DNA of 64,000 nucleotides, from the NCBI GenBank assembly GCA_026413225.1, contig CM048552.1:184670053-184734052 (forward strand), given 5' to 3'. This document shows, in pieces, positions 37,801 to 50,481 of this stretch. The notes beneath the pieces are model-generated. The model was not told the DNA's origin and made no database searches. It saw only the letters and a list, made by a program, of their open reading frames with translations. A program made the position numbers and the translations under genes. Within the stretch, counting starts at the first letter, position 1. Each line of letters begins with the position of its first letter. The DNA comes from Otis tarda. Its lineage: Eukaryota > Chordata > Aves > Otidiformes > Otididae.

Positions 37801-40800
37801 TCTGCATTTTTATTCTTCATTTTCTCTAGCTTTAGGAGATGGGCCTATGTGAATGTCTGTACGGATGCATAAGGTTCCCTGCTTGAGATTGTCCTCATCA
37901 GGTCATTACTATGTTACTTTATCCTACCAAAATGTAACTCCCAAACTGTTTTTTTTACTACATTTTTGTTCTTTTAGTTTTTTTTTTCTGTCATGGGTGT
38001 AAATACCTAGCTTTGTCATGGATGTCCATCTTGAACAAGTAATTTAATTTCTCTGCAGTTTCATTAGCCAGCGGGAATAAATGCCTGGTTTTGGCTTAAC
38101 TATTTAGCTTGCGTGTTATTCCAAAGTGGCACCTCTGTGTTTATTTGCATGTTTAGGGCATGGCCCAGTGGGGTTTGTTAATACTCTCTGTAACATGCGT
38201 ATATCCAGGGGTCACAAAAGACATTACATTTTAGACGGTCAATTTTATACCGTGTTTCCAAGCAGGGAAATAGATGTATGAAGAAGCTGACCTTTCCAGA
38301 TTTGGCAGGTGAACTGATGGTGTTCCTCTGCATGTCCTGCCAGAAATTCTGTGTCATGGTCGCTTCCCAGCTTTAGACAAAAATCAGGTTAATCTTATTT
38401 TCCTTTGTCTATATGGGTCATATGAGATGCTTCTTCCTTCCAAGACTCTGAAGTCAAAAGCCATGCTTTTGAAACAGTACTTACTCGACTCAGAAAGTTT
38501 TCCTTTGAATTTTTCTTCTATCTTTTAGATTTATTTCCAACAATAAGGTTGCAACAATATATGCCTTTGTGTCCTTGTGTTGGATCCCATCCTTCTGTTA
38601 AGAGGTACTTTTGAGCATAAGCTAATTAAATCTACCACACATTTGGAATGACATAAAAATTCTCTTTTTTTCTTTTTTCCCCCTCATTTACTGTAGCTGT
38701 TTATGACATTTGATTAATGGCCCAGTAATTAACATTTCTCAGGACTGTCATTTCAAGTGAGTGAGAAGAAATCACAACAATGTCTGATATGTTTTTTCTT
38801 TCTGGATTGTCAATTTTATTGAGCTAGAGCGAGCACTTAGCACATCCAAATCTTCATCTATATCTTACAGACCTGCCTGTAGCTGTGCTGTAGTTATAAA
38901 GGAGAGACTCCACGGCTGCTCACTTCTCATGTGGAGGGCACACCTCATACCTTGCACTGCTCAAGGGAATGGGTGTGTGCAGAGTTTCTTCAGTTTTACT
39001 GCTAAATTTAGCATGTATGCTTGTCCTCTGATACACGTAATGCTATATTTAATGCATATAACATGTTTCATGCCTGAATTTAAGACTTTCTCTGCTGGGT
39101 CAGAGCAAAAACTGTTTTACCAAATGTCGCAGTTACCAGTAATGGATGGCTTAGACAAGACTATTAGAACAGGGCAAGCACCTGATGAATACCTCAGCGC
39201 AATCCTGGAGTCTCCAGCAGTTCATACCTCAAGGAATGTTGGGTTGTCGTGGTCTTTAACAGCCATCAATACAATTACCTTTTGGGAATTTATCCTTTTG
39301 AACCCATATGGTCATCCATAATATCCTGCAGCAAGAAGTTCTGTCATTTATTTACAAGGTGTGTGAAGAACTGCTTTCGTGTATTTGCTTTGAATTTTCC
39401 TATCTTCTATATTTAATGCCCTGCTAGTTCTAGTATTCAAACCACACAATTGTTCTCTAGTTGTTGTCTTCCTGGGCCAAATGATTTTGTAGACCTCAGT
39501 CGTATCTTCGTCTCTCATTTTTCTCTTTTCCAGCCCTGAAGAGTCCTACTCTTTCTTTTCTCTTAGAACATAACTTGTTCTATACCTCTATGAATTTACA
39601 TTGGGGCATAATAGTGCCCCAATAGTTCTTATTTCTTTTACTGTCCTTTCAAAGAAGAGAAGGCTGCCATTTTTAATGAAATACTGTTTCATTAATTGCA
39701 ATATCTTACTGGCCTCGAAATAATCATCCTCGCTACTGAGGATGTGCAGAATAATAGTGCTGAAATCTCACCCTGGCTTCTCAAGCATTTAGTTCAGGTT
39801 CATTTTTGTGATGCTGGCATGTGAAATGAGCATCTAACCAATGTGTCAGCCTGACTTTTCAGCTGCTTATAAGAAGGAGTCTTGTGTATGAGATGTCAGT
39901 GTTTCTGAAATGATCTGGCTGGCTGCCCTGACAGTGGGTGGGACGGGGAGCTGACTGGCCTGAGAGTGTGGGGCTCTGGCTTTCGTGGCCTACTCAGGTA
40001 GCTGGACTGCCAGAGACAAGGCACCACGAATGCTCTGGCAGCCCCTGGGCTGGAGTCTAAGGTGGTTTTTGTTGCTGCAGCAAGCCGTGGAAATGGCAGT
40101 TGTGAAATGACAGGAATTGCATTAATTTCAGTCAGCAGCTGCTGAGGATACTGGGAAAGCATATTTTGTTTTGAGAACATCATGTTTGGGTTTCCAAAAC
40201 AAAAATTTGAAGGATTTCTGTTCCATGAAAACTTAAAATGTTGGCTTACCTCCTGATTCAAGGGGTTTTTTTTCTTGAAAGCACAAAAAGCATGTAATAA
40301 AAATTCAGATTTCCAGCCAGCTCTTCTTATGCTTCAGTTGAATGATTATTTATCTTTTTTCTACATTATTAAGTGAAAAACTTTATTACATCTACGCTTT
40401 TTGCATTTGTATTTCTCTCATCACTGCAATGACTGTTAGTGTCCCAGTGTGCTGCTTACATTTTCTTTTGCCTAATTTCATTTCATTACTTCATTGCACA
40501 GCCTTTGAATAACCTAATTGCTTTTTTGTTTACACCCTTGACATCCACAAATGAGGATGCGTTTCAGTCATTCTTTAGCTAAGCTATACCTATTTGTCTT
40601 GTAGTCTTCTGATTAAAAAGTAAATATGCAGCTATGGAAAATACACTTTCTCTAATGTATATTAGTAGAAGCAGATGGTGCAATCTGTTAATCGATTGAA
40701 TTCAGTTTCTAAAACTGATTTAATCTGGTTTGCAGCAAATACCACTCCAGTACCGTCTGTCATGGAACATGTGCAAAGGGAGAAGTCCTGTTTCAGGTTG

Positions 40801-42263
40801 TTTGTAATTTCATTGCGGTAAGGTGTTTATTTCATGTGTTAGCCTGGGTATCACATCCCAGAACACCTACTGTAAAGGCATGTTGTTTAAATCCACAAGA
40901 CTAGATTCTTTGTAATTTGGTATTTTTGTATATTATTATTTTTCATTACCCTTTTTTATTTAAAGCTGTGTACTGCTAGTCCCTTTTGCAAACCTAGTTT
41001 TTGTGCAGCCATTAATAGAATTTGCACTTGAGAAGAAATGATGACAAACAAATTTCTTAATTTATGAAGTGGAGAGGAATTTCAAATTATTATAACAGCA
41101 TTTTGCCTAAGTTGACATTTTTCCCATTGTGAAAAAGAAGTTTCCTTTTTTTATTCAGAATAGAGGATTATCAAGGCCAGAAAAGCTGTTTGTGTTCTGT
41201 TTCTGCTAAGGCAAATGCAGACAAGAATACAGTGTATAGTATCTGTCTTCTTCAGCTCAGACAGATCCTGTAACCTCTAAAGCAGGAACTACTTAGGCTG
41301 AAATGATAAATTGCCATAAAAGTCTTGAGGCTCTGTATAGCTGAAGAAACAGACTATCAGAGACAGCTTTCTTCTCCCCACTTACCACAAACGCATAATG
41401 TTTGCAGCTCTAGATACAGATGTTGCAAGCAATAAAGATGGGATAGTGATAGGTAGTTTATATTCAATTTCCTTCTCCAATGAAGGATGTGGGAATCCTC
41501 CAAAATCTTGTGGAGTTAATAAAATTAAAGGGTGTGGTGGAGTAGAGCAAGCGGTCTGAAAAATATTGCAGAAATAACATGGTACAAAAGCATCCATTTG
41601 GAAGAAACCTGTTAAAATTCTTACATTTCTGTGTAATTGGTTGACTATTCTCTGTGTTTTGAGAAGTAAGTATTTGCTACAGCTGTTTCTTTCTTTTAAG
41701 GGATTCTGTTTCCCACCTCTTCTCTCTAGAGTGTCCTCAGCTCCTCTGGACTTAGGGCTAGCATTTAAAAATCAGTCTCCCGCACAATTTAAACACTGTC
41801 GACCAGCTCCAAAGCTGTTAGATGTCATGACTGTCACAAAATATGGTTTGTTTCTCCGTTCCCCTAGAGATGCATATAACTTTGTTTTTGTACAAAGCTA
41901 GTAATTAATACATGAGAAGAATTAATACGCGTACTTCAAGGTGATAGTATTGTATAAGAAGAAAGGAACTTAATAGGAGATATGCGAGTGGGGAAAATGA
42001 AAACTGCATTTTTGTAAAGTAGTAGGTGTGTGTAATATACCATGTATGCCACGGAAGAGAGGACAGGTACCCAGCAGTTCACATCATCCTGAGCTGACCT
42101 CTATTTACTGCTGCGTATCCTCTGCAGGCAACGGTGTGTGTGTTATTTAGTACAGAATACTTCCTATATTGATGTTAAACATTTTTTTAAAACTTAAAGC
42201 TTTCAAAATCTCTAATCCCAAGATAACTTTTTATAAAGTTACAAATTTATTAGCATTTCTGCG

Positions 42264-42816
42264 TGTGGTGGGCTGACCTTGTCTGGCCACTATTTGCTCA
42301 CCCTGCCACTCTCTCAGTCCTCCTCCTCAGCAGGATAGGGGAGAAAATAAGATTAAAAACTCATGGGTCGAGATAAAGGCAGTTTAATGAAAGACGGCAA
42401 AGGTTGTGTGAGAAGGCAAAGCAAAACCAGAGGACGTATTCTCTACTTCCCATCAGCAGGTGATGTCCAGCCACTCTGCAGGAAGCAGGTCCCCAGCATG
42501 TTTAGCAGCTGCTTTGGAAGACAAGCACCTTAATAACAAATGCCACCCTCCTCCTCCTTTTTCTGAGCTTTTATTGCTGAGCACGAAGTCCTGCGGTATG
42601 AGATATCCCCTTGGTCAGCTGGAGTCAGCTGTCCTGGTTGAGTCCCCTCCTCTTGCCCACCCCTAGCTCATCAGGTAGGGTGTTGGAGAGAGAACCTCGG
42701 TGCTGTGCGGGTGCTGCTCAGCAGTAGCCAATGATGGGTGCATTATCAGCACCCTCCTAGCCACTACATGGGCTGCTATAGGGGAGGTTAACCCCATCCC
42801 AGCCAGACCCAGTGCA
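42264..42816 (-). mobile_element. Solo ERVL-like LTR, antisense to GTF2F2
   Basis: Read on the minus strand, this 553-bp unit runs from TGCACTGGGTCTGGCTGGGA to GGTCAGCCCACCACA, so it has the TG...CA ends of an LTR. Inside, in sense order, are CTACTGCTGAGCAGCACC, a CAATAAAAGC polyadenylation signal (AATAAA at 42575-42570) and TTTATCTCGACCCATGAG. I recognise these blocks as an LTR type widespread in bird genomes. Flanking CTGCG (42259-42263) and CTGAG (42817-42821) look like a decayed 5-bp target duplication, which fits the ERVL class. No gag, pol or env sequence is adjacent, so it is a solo LTR. The exact family name is not certain. Confidence 0.85.
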
Positions 42817-44503
42817 CTGAGATACACTGTTTTACACTGCCATTTGATACGTCTATGCACACTGAATTAAAACTGTAGAAGTTTTTGGAAAACTGTACTA
42901 TTTTCTCAATAATAATAGTTTTGCAATATATTATATTTCATGTTTGGGTAACTGACTACCGCACTCAGTTCCATGTAGGTTTATGACAAACCAGTGAAAC
43001 TTGTGTGAAGCATTTTTTCTTACATATGTATTATTTTTTTAATTGCAGTCATAGACATAATTAAGAAAAACTACACAGAGCAAGCTTTAAAATGTAATGG
43101 TCCTGAAGCTTCCTTCAAGGCTGGTTTTTTCTGTGGAGGACACACTCAACCAAATTACACATGCATGGAGTCTGCTTTCACACAGATCTTAAGGACAAAC
43201 CAAATTATCCGGCTTCCTATTAGGGAAGCTAGACAACGTTTCTGCTTCTGCCATTAACTGGTTTTGGAATTTGTCATGCCAGACGAATCTATAATCAAAT
43301 CTTTGGGGGTTTTTATTTAATAACAGAATAGGTACGGCTTCACAAAGTCTGAGCGAGTATCTTCATGTTCACAAATAGCAGACACTCTTCTGAAAATCTC
43401 TCATTAAGAGGAGAATACTGATGTAGCAGAGCTCAGAAGTGCATGGAGCTAAGTTTATTTCTTAACAAATAAACTCTCTAGTGAGTGTTCAAAAAGCAAT
43501 GTTCTGAGCTACCAGGCTTATGTTGTTGATTTTTTTCTCAAAACCAAAGGCAAAGTTCGTTTTTAAATTATATTTTAAAAATGCAAAATGAAATCTTATG
43601 CTTTCTGGGCTCAGTTGCCTCAAAACCTAGCTGTGTCCTTATTGTGCCTTCTGGTCATCGGTGTGTTTTTAAAAGAAAGTACTGGAAAGATCTATTTGAA
43701 ATAACTTTGAGAATTGTTAGTGTAAAGTTGTAGCAGAGCTTGAAGCTGAGCCACAGCCTCCAGATCTTGAGGATATTTTCAAAATACTGAGTGACAGCTC
43801 TTACCAAGGGCCAACGGTGATACACCTGTGGCTGTGAGCAGCACCTTAAGCCTCTGCAGTGATGCACAGAAGCCAAGTAAGGCTTTTTAAGAAAATGACA
43901 CTCATGTTTACCCTCTACAGCAGGATTTCAAAGATGAGACCTTGTGGAAGGTGACTCGAGCCAGGCTGAATGATGCAGGGCTGGTGTAAAACCATCTTTC
44001 ACACGCACAGCCTGGTGAGTGAGAGCAGAGGTCTGTGGCAGGCGGCCCCACAGTGGCTCCTCTCTCCCCGTTGCCATCACCTCCCAGCCACAGAACAGCC
44101 CAGCAGCTCCCACCCCTGTTCCTGCTTGCCGGGCTCCCTCCGCACGGCTGGTTTCTGCCTCTGGCTCTGCTGTAGCTGCGTACCTTTTTGCTCTGTTTGT
44201 GGGAGCACGGTCCCCCCTCGAACAAGAGCTGAGGGATGTCACAGCATCAATTTTCAGGCAGAGGTGGGCAGGTATGTAATGTATTGGGAGAGGGAGCTGG
44301 GGAAGCACTTGTTTGACAAAAGAGGAGGAGGTAAAATGTCATTAACGTATGTGAACAAATACAGCAGAGCAGCAGTGCCGTACAGTTGGCAAAGGAAATA
44401 CAGTTGGCTGAAAGAATGATGATCCAGCTTTTAAAAAAAATCTGTTTTCTGCTTTAACTGATAAATCTTTCAGTCTGCTGTTTGGTTTGCTGTTTTACAT
44501 TTC

Positions 44504-44519
44504 TTTTTTTTTTTTTTTT
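44504..44519. repeat. T16 homopolymer
   Basis: This is an uninterrupted run of 16 T. Confidence 0.9.
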
Positions 44520-46653
44520 CCTGCGGCTTGCAGGAGAAACTGGTGAGTTTTCCAGTTGGAGGATAAGCAAGACTGTGTTTTTTTGCATGGACTAAGGAGA
44601 AGGATCGGTTTCTTTCCCTTTCTATGTTTGCTCTGTTGTTTATAGTGTAGAGTTCCTAGCGTTGCTGAGCCTACAAAGATTTTCTTTTTAACTTAATACT
44701 GATTTTGTTTGCATGAAGCATGTTTTCAGAGTTCAGTTAACAACAATTTGGTTCTCTTTGCTTGCGGGAATGAGTGTTGGGTGGGTTAATTCAGCAGTTT
44801 AGTGCAAGCATATGGTTAAGCTCTAACAGTAGCCGAACTGTGCAAGATTACCTTTTAAGCTATCAACGGCAGTATATAGTCATCGGCACATCAACAGGCA
44901 TGCGCAATGCTTCCTCCTAGCAGCTGGGTTTCAGTGACCTTTGGAGCAGTCCCTTGCTGGCTGTTTCCAAGTTTATTTTAACAGAAGGGAGGTGGATGTC
45001 CTCAAAAAGGCATTCCACTATCTGGCATTTTAGGTCTGCAGGCTAAGGAAGGAAGAGGCAGAGAAAAACCTAAAGAATTTGAGCCAGCTAGGTTTTCTAG
45101 GGAAGCAATCCAAATGTTTCCCAGATTGCCACAAACTGTTAAGTTGTTTACAGTAAATTTTAACTGGAAGATCCCCAATGGAGCCAGATGCCGTGGCTGT
45201 TTGCAGAGCTATCGGAGGAGTAGTGAGGTATCTGGGAAGTGGAGTTTTAGAGATGGGAGCAGTCAGGGGCAGAGTGCTGGCAGCTGTAACTCACTAAAGA
45301 CATTTTGCAGAAGGAGAGGAGAGGTTCAGGCTGAGGACAGTTAGCAGGGATGCTGTAGGGTTTGTGTTTGGTTTTTTTTCCTCATTTGAGGACTTGTAGC
45401 CAACAGTCTGCCTCTTCCTCTCCAGCTTCTCTTTAGCTGTGAGTGGTTTCATTGCAGAGTGAATTGACCAAGCTTGTACATCATCCACCTTTTTACCAGT
45501 AATTCAAGACCTAGGCCTTTCAGGGTATGGTAAAGATGTAGCTTTCCCATCTAACATAGTTCTTCCTAAAATTCTTCTTTCTTGTTTCCATTAGCAAAAT
45601 ATTACACCGTCTCTTGATCTGTAGACACCAGTTAGAAGTGTTTGGTGTTGTGTTGCCTGGATTTATTCCCCGTTATTTATACTACTGGTTTCAAAGCAAC
45701 AACAAGCAGTACAGATGAGTTTTGGCAGAAAAATGAAGGTTGTGTTATTTAGAGACAAGTCTATTTATTTTACTTTTACAAATAATTAATAGTTGAGAAT
45801 TTAAAATTCCTCTTTTAAAATCTAAATTGAAATAGCGTCTAACAAAAATCCATTTGTTATGGAGAAATTTGAAGACTGAGGAAAATGGGAGCAGGAAAGG
45901 AAACTACATCTTTGAAAACAGAAGTAAGAAAGGAGACTGTATCTTTTAAAACATTATAAAAAGTCATAAACATACAGTGATTGTTCATAATTTTTTTTGA
46001 ATAATGACAAAATGTTTTTCTATAAATGATGCAGTGTAGCGAAATTGAAATTATAAGCCTGAGGCATCACTGGATACTCTTCAGTCGGTAGTAAAACACA
46101 GGAGAAAAATTTAGATTATCATTTCATTATTATAATGGTCATTTCTGTCTTTAAAATATATAAATACCTGAAGGTAACTTCATTTGTAAAGATCTGTTTT
46201 GTCTTGATTTTTACATTAGGATGTCAGATTTTTTCTTCCCTCTTATCTCTTCAGGCATCCAAGTATCATATTGGCACTAATTGGTTTATGATATCAAAGA
46301 AAATACTCAAGTTTAAGTTTTTCTTAAACAGGAAACAATTTATAGCTGCAAGTTCCAGAGCAGAAGCACCAACACACTTGCAAACACGTTGTTTATTCAT
46401 ATTAGTGGGAGATTGTGCAACCTGAGGTAGTCAGGATGGACCTAAAATATAGGACATGATCGTCCCCAAAGTTTGGATAAGAATGGGGCTCCAAACACGT
46501 CATTTTCAGATCTACATGGTGTAACAGGGTGCAGAGCTGGGAACAGGGCTTGACTTAAACAAGTCTTATCCCACGTTCCTGTTCAAAAATCTCAAGGGCA
46601 CAGACATAATTTGTCACCTAGATCAAAACTCAAAGTGCTTGGTGCTTGCAGGA

Positions 46654-46706
46654 TTTAGCTGTTTCACCCATGCTGTCATTTTTAGCCATTTCACCCATGC
46701 TGTCAA
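46654..46706. repeat. Imperfect 27-bp tandem duplication
   Basis: Two adjacent units each begin TTTAGC and share TTTCACCCATGCTGTCA. They differ at two or three positions, so the duplication is older than the one at 17635. Confidence 0.85.
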
Positions 46707-48286
46707 CAGTCTTTCAAATACTTTATTTCTCAGTAGGTTGGTTGGTTTTCTTTGTTGACAACTTAAACTAAACGTCCCTTTTAGTAAGAGGCAACAAATT
46801 TCCCAACATCTGTCTGCGAAGCAAGAAAAGGTCTTGAGCCAGCAACAGGGGAGATAAAACTATTCCGTACAGTTCTATCTTAAAAATAAGTAGTACACTT
46901 CTTAATATGTTTTTGCATGTATTTAAGCTCACTTGTACTTTTTCAAGAAGTCTGACGCTCCCCAAAAGCGTGCAGTCTTTATTTTCTTTTCCAACTTACC
47001 TTCTAAACCATCTAGTAACATAAAGGGGAAGAAGTGATGTCCTATAGTTGTTTCTTACAGGATCTTTTTTGATAGGAACAACTGAAATACGTGTGCATGC
47101 ATAGTTAAAATTGCATGTGATCCTTTTGAAAGGAATACATCTGGCTTTAATCCAGGAGAATAATCTTCATGTTGAAATTAAAAGGCAAGGCTTTTTCTGT
47201 CCTGCTTAGATTGCTTATGAGTCACTCTTAGTAGATCTTCAGTCTTCGCCTTCTGTAGTATTAGTACTGGGCTTATGAGATTCCTGGTGCTTCCCCTGAA
47301 GGAAGGAACGGCTTTCACTGCTTATTCATTCCTACTGATATTTAAGACACGGACATCTGCACATGTTGTACAGACTGCTGTACAGATGATGTCGGATGGT
47401 TAGCTCAGAGGTAGAGGTCTGTAGATCCTCCTGTGCATGTCTTAGCTGAACAAACCCAGAGGGAAACTATGACTTTTTAACTTACTTTTTCCCCTTCCTT
47501 GATGTTTTCTGGAGTATGTCCACCAGACTCCTCTTCCTATCTGGCTGTTCCCATCCAGCTTCTGTGTCACCTCCCTGTCTTTTTCCACATGACCAATGTG
47601 TCATGTGCATCTGCAAGGCTCTTCAGAGCTCCCTCTGAAATTTCACCTGTGTTCCTGTTTCTTCTGGCATGCTGCCTAATTTCTTCTGCTCAGCATACCT
47701 TGTCACTCTGCCAGTCCTATGCCTTGTCTCATGCCTGTGCTCAAGGTACCCCACGTGCTTTGGACAACACAAAAGGACATCCAGGTTTTACTTCACCCTT
47801 CATTCCTAGTCACTGAAATAAGCCACAAATATAAGCACCCTGGTATAAAAATGTACCTTGTCCTGCAGTTTTGTCTGCTTAGAAACTAAGATGAGGTGCC
47901 CCAAGTAGAGATAAAGCATGTAACGGAGCCTGCACGGATACACTTGCACCCGGGCTTAGTCCTTGGGGAACCCTGTCCCCTCTAGGTCTACTTTTGTTTG
48001 TTCTTGAGCTTTATCTTCTTGCTTGTGTTGGGATTTGTGTTGGGCTGAAAACTGGGCAGAACAGAGACGTTTGTGGTGTATGTATTAATAAGAAACTGTT
48101 GAAATTATGGTAGGAACCAATAATAGAGGGTTTGTTTCCCTTCTAGGCACTAACTGATTGAATATGATGACCGTAGGGTGGAAAGGAGTGCAAAATCCTA
48201 CATTTGGAACAACTGCAGAGCTGCAGACTTCTCTGCTCTTCCAGAGTACATAAATTGTAATAAGGAAATGTTTATTTCTTTGAAAT

Positions 48287-48555
48287 AAGTGATAGGATGA
48301 GATGAAATGGCCTCAAATTGTGCCAAGGGAGGTTTAGATTGCAGATTAGGAAAAATTTCTTCACTGAAAGGGTTATCAAGCACTGGAATAGGCTGCGCAG
48401 GGAAGTGGTGGAGTCACCATCCCTGGAGCTATTTAAAAGACTTGTAGATGTGGAACTTAGGAACATGTTTAGTGGTGAACTTGGCAGTGTTAGGTTAACG
48501 GTTGGACTCAATGATCTTAAAGGTTTTTTCAGTCTAAATGATTCTATGATTGACC
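48287..48555 (+). mobile_element. CR1 LINE, 3' UTR only
   Basis: The fragment starts GTGATAGGATGAGATGAAAT and includes TTCTTCACTGAAAGGGTTAT, GGAGTCACCATCCCTGGAGC and GGTTGGACTCAATGATCTTA. It ends AAATGATTCTATGATTG. It is the same 3' UTR subtype as the element at the left window edge, and its 5' truncation point lies in the 3' UTR, so it has no coding part. Confidence 0.93.
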
Positions 48556-48702
48556 GTGCAAGGCCTTCCCATCAATCCATAGCATGACAGCAGTGGAATG
48601 GCCTTTTCACTTGGGAAGAGGGCAATGCTGAGTTGACTCAAGTCCTCTTTGGCAAGGAGGGTGCACAAGTTGCCTTGCTCCACAAGGGTGAATGGCCATC
48701 TG

Positions 48703-48757
48703 TACCCTTAAGGGTATCTGGTCAAGGACCCCTTTTGGTGTAAAAAGGGGTGTTGAC
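48703..48757. repeat. 14-bp palindrome followed by a 13-bp imperfect hairpin
   Basis: TACCCTTAAGGGTA at 48703-48716 is its own reverse complement. Four bases later, GTCAA (48721) and CCCCTTTT (48729-48736) pair with AAAAGGGG (48743-48750) and TTGAC (48753-48757). A small internal loop (GGA against TG) and a six-base apical loop remain. The DNA between and around shows no coding potential. Confidence 0.9.
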
Positions 48758-49341
48758 TAAAGGGGAGAACCAACAAGCAGAACATACAGATGCACAAACC
48801 TGGACAGACAAGCCTAATGACGACAGACAAGAAACAAACTTCGTCAGCCACACTAATGGATGGGCTACTTACAAACTCACTTAACAGTCACATTGCATAG
48901 AAGATATCTCTGAGTTATGATTCCTTTTTAAGCTTGGCCTCAGATAACACACTTCCCCATGTCCCCAGTATGGATCAGGCACTACCAGAGCCTGATTTCA
49001 TGAGCATCAGGACACTTCTAGAGGAAGTATCCATAGACACACATAAGCTTGATTGAAAATATACGTGATGTCAAGCAGATCTTATAATTTTCTTCATGTT
49101 AATTGCATTAGGGCATCACTTTAAATGTTTAAAGTTGTTATTCAATTATATAACTTCTAGAATGCTAAAGTCTGTCTTATTTTATCTTTACATTATTTAT
49201 CTTCACAACCTCCACCCAGAAGGTTTTTAATCATTTCCAGTACTAAACTTGAAAAGGAAAAATGGGAGCTTAGTTTTTTTAATAAATTATTCACATTTTA
49301 TCAAACCAGAAAATAAAATGCGTAAGAAATTGTTACTTATT

Positions 49342-49361
49342 AGAATCATAGAATCATAGAA
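49342..49361 (-). mobile_element. Minimal CR1 tail remnant, antisense
   Basis: AGAATCATAGAATCATAGAA is the reverse complement of the terminal CR1 octamer-type repeat (ATTCTATG). Nothing beyond it matches CR1, so it is either a very short insertion or a chance match. Confidence 0.55.
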
Positions 49362-50462
49362 CGTGAGCAGATGTTGAATTGCTGTTCATATACTCATATT
49401 CTGTACTGGAGAAAGATATGTAGAACTGGAGTCTTCGGTTATGACTGTGGTGCCTGTCTATTAGACATGAAATTATCTTCTATTCATATGATTCATTGCT
49501 CAGCCTTCCATAAATAGTTGAAGATGTCAACTTCAGAAAAACCTAATACGTTTCCTGAACATATAATAATTGTAGCACTTTTCTTGAAATGCCAGGATTT
49601 CAGGACTTAAAATTAGTTATAAATCATATTCTATATTAATAATCTGAAACATTTCGTTATTTAACGCTGTCAAATGCACTTCTTAATGCCATTTCCATTC
49701 AGCTTTTCCTCTTCTGTGCCTGCCTGTCTAGTCCTTGTAAATAGGGATAGGCTCACTTTGCTTTGACTGGGTGTGTGTGCTGGAGTAACACAATGTCTGA
49801 AGGAGAAGAGTAGATTCATCTGTGCAATGGTCTGCAGTCATCTGCCTCCATTAACGTGAGACTTACAACGTTCTTCTTACAATGAAACACAACATGCTGA
49901 ATTTGCATGTTGCTAGTTCTTTTCGTTCAGAATGTATGATAGATTGTTTTGTGTAGCAACATGTTGTCATCATTATTATTAATGTGCATTTTTAGAGATG
50001 AAGTTGTTCTGGTAACTTTTTGTGGTTGGGCCCTGCCATGGGGTGGTTTTAGCAGCATGTCCCCCACTGGGTGCTGAGTTCCCTTAGTTCTCACAGAATT
50101 ATGAGAAGTTTTAGTTTCAGCATCTCGTAGGAGTTTTCATCTCTTTCCCATCATCTGCTCACTCCATTACAAATGAACACAAGAGAAGTCGGTGTGAAGC
50201 TATGCTCTTACATTTATTTTATTAGCTTGTTTTGGATGTGATTCTGTAGGACGTAGCTACTTCTGTCGTGTTTAGGGTGCTTAGCAAAATAGAAAGGTGA
50301 AGAAAAACATCTTTGTAAGCCCTATCAGGTTTGGTAAAGCTTCATGTAATCCAGCTGCCTGCGTTTGGTTCAAGTATGGAAGTACAGAGTAAGGGACTAA
50401 GAGAGCAGTAGTCCTTTGTTTTCATTCCCTTAGTAGCAGGCTGGGAACTTCCATGAGGAGTC

Positions 50463-50481
50463 AAAAAAAAAAAAAAAAAAA
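50463..50481. repeat. A19 homopolymer
   Basis: This is an uninterrupted run of 19 A. Confidence 0.9.

Larger units (their letters stand above)
31259..42263. other. Unassigned intron sequence, 11 kb
   Basis: This is the longest repeat-poor stretch. It holds an A17 run (33137-33153), a perfect short hairpin (34779-34801), T-rich tracts near 35.0, 36.6 and 38.0 kb, a small C-run near 37519, and a candidate homeodomain/MEIS motif cluster at 38711-38750. An ATG-initiated 130-codon frame at 38929-39321 has a TATAAA 30 bases upstream but no recognisable product. Confidence 0.5.
42817..48286. other. Unassigned intron sequence with a GC-richer block
   Basis: The block about 43905-44300 is clearly richer in G, C and CpG than its surroundings. 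It is open on both strands (149 codons plus, 126 codons minus) and matches nothing recognised. A T16 run lies at 44504-44519, an imperfect tandem duplication at 46654-46706, and a tRNA box-A-like motif at 47397-47417. Elsewhere nothing is seen. Confidence 0.5.

Noticed and set aside
38929..39321. 130-codon ATG frame with TATAAA at 38895-38900
   Set aside because: No recognisable domain, ordinary AT-rich composition, and a TATAAA motif is expected by chance in this DNA. It was not listed as a gene.
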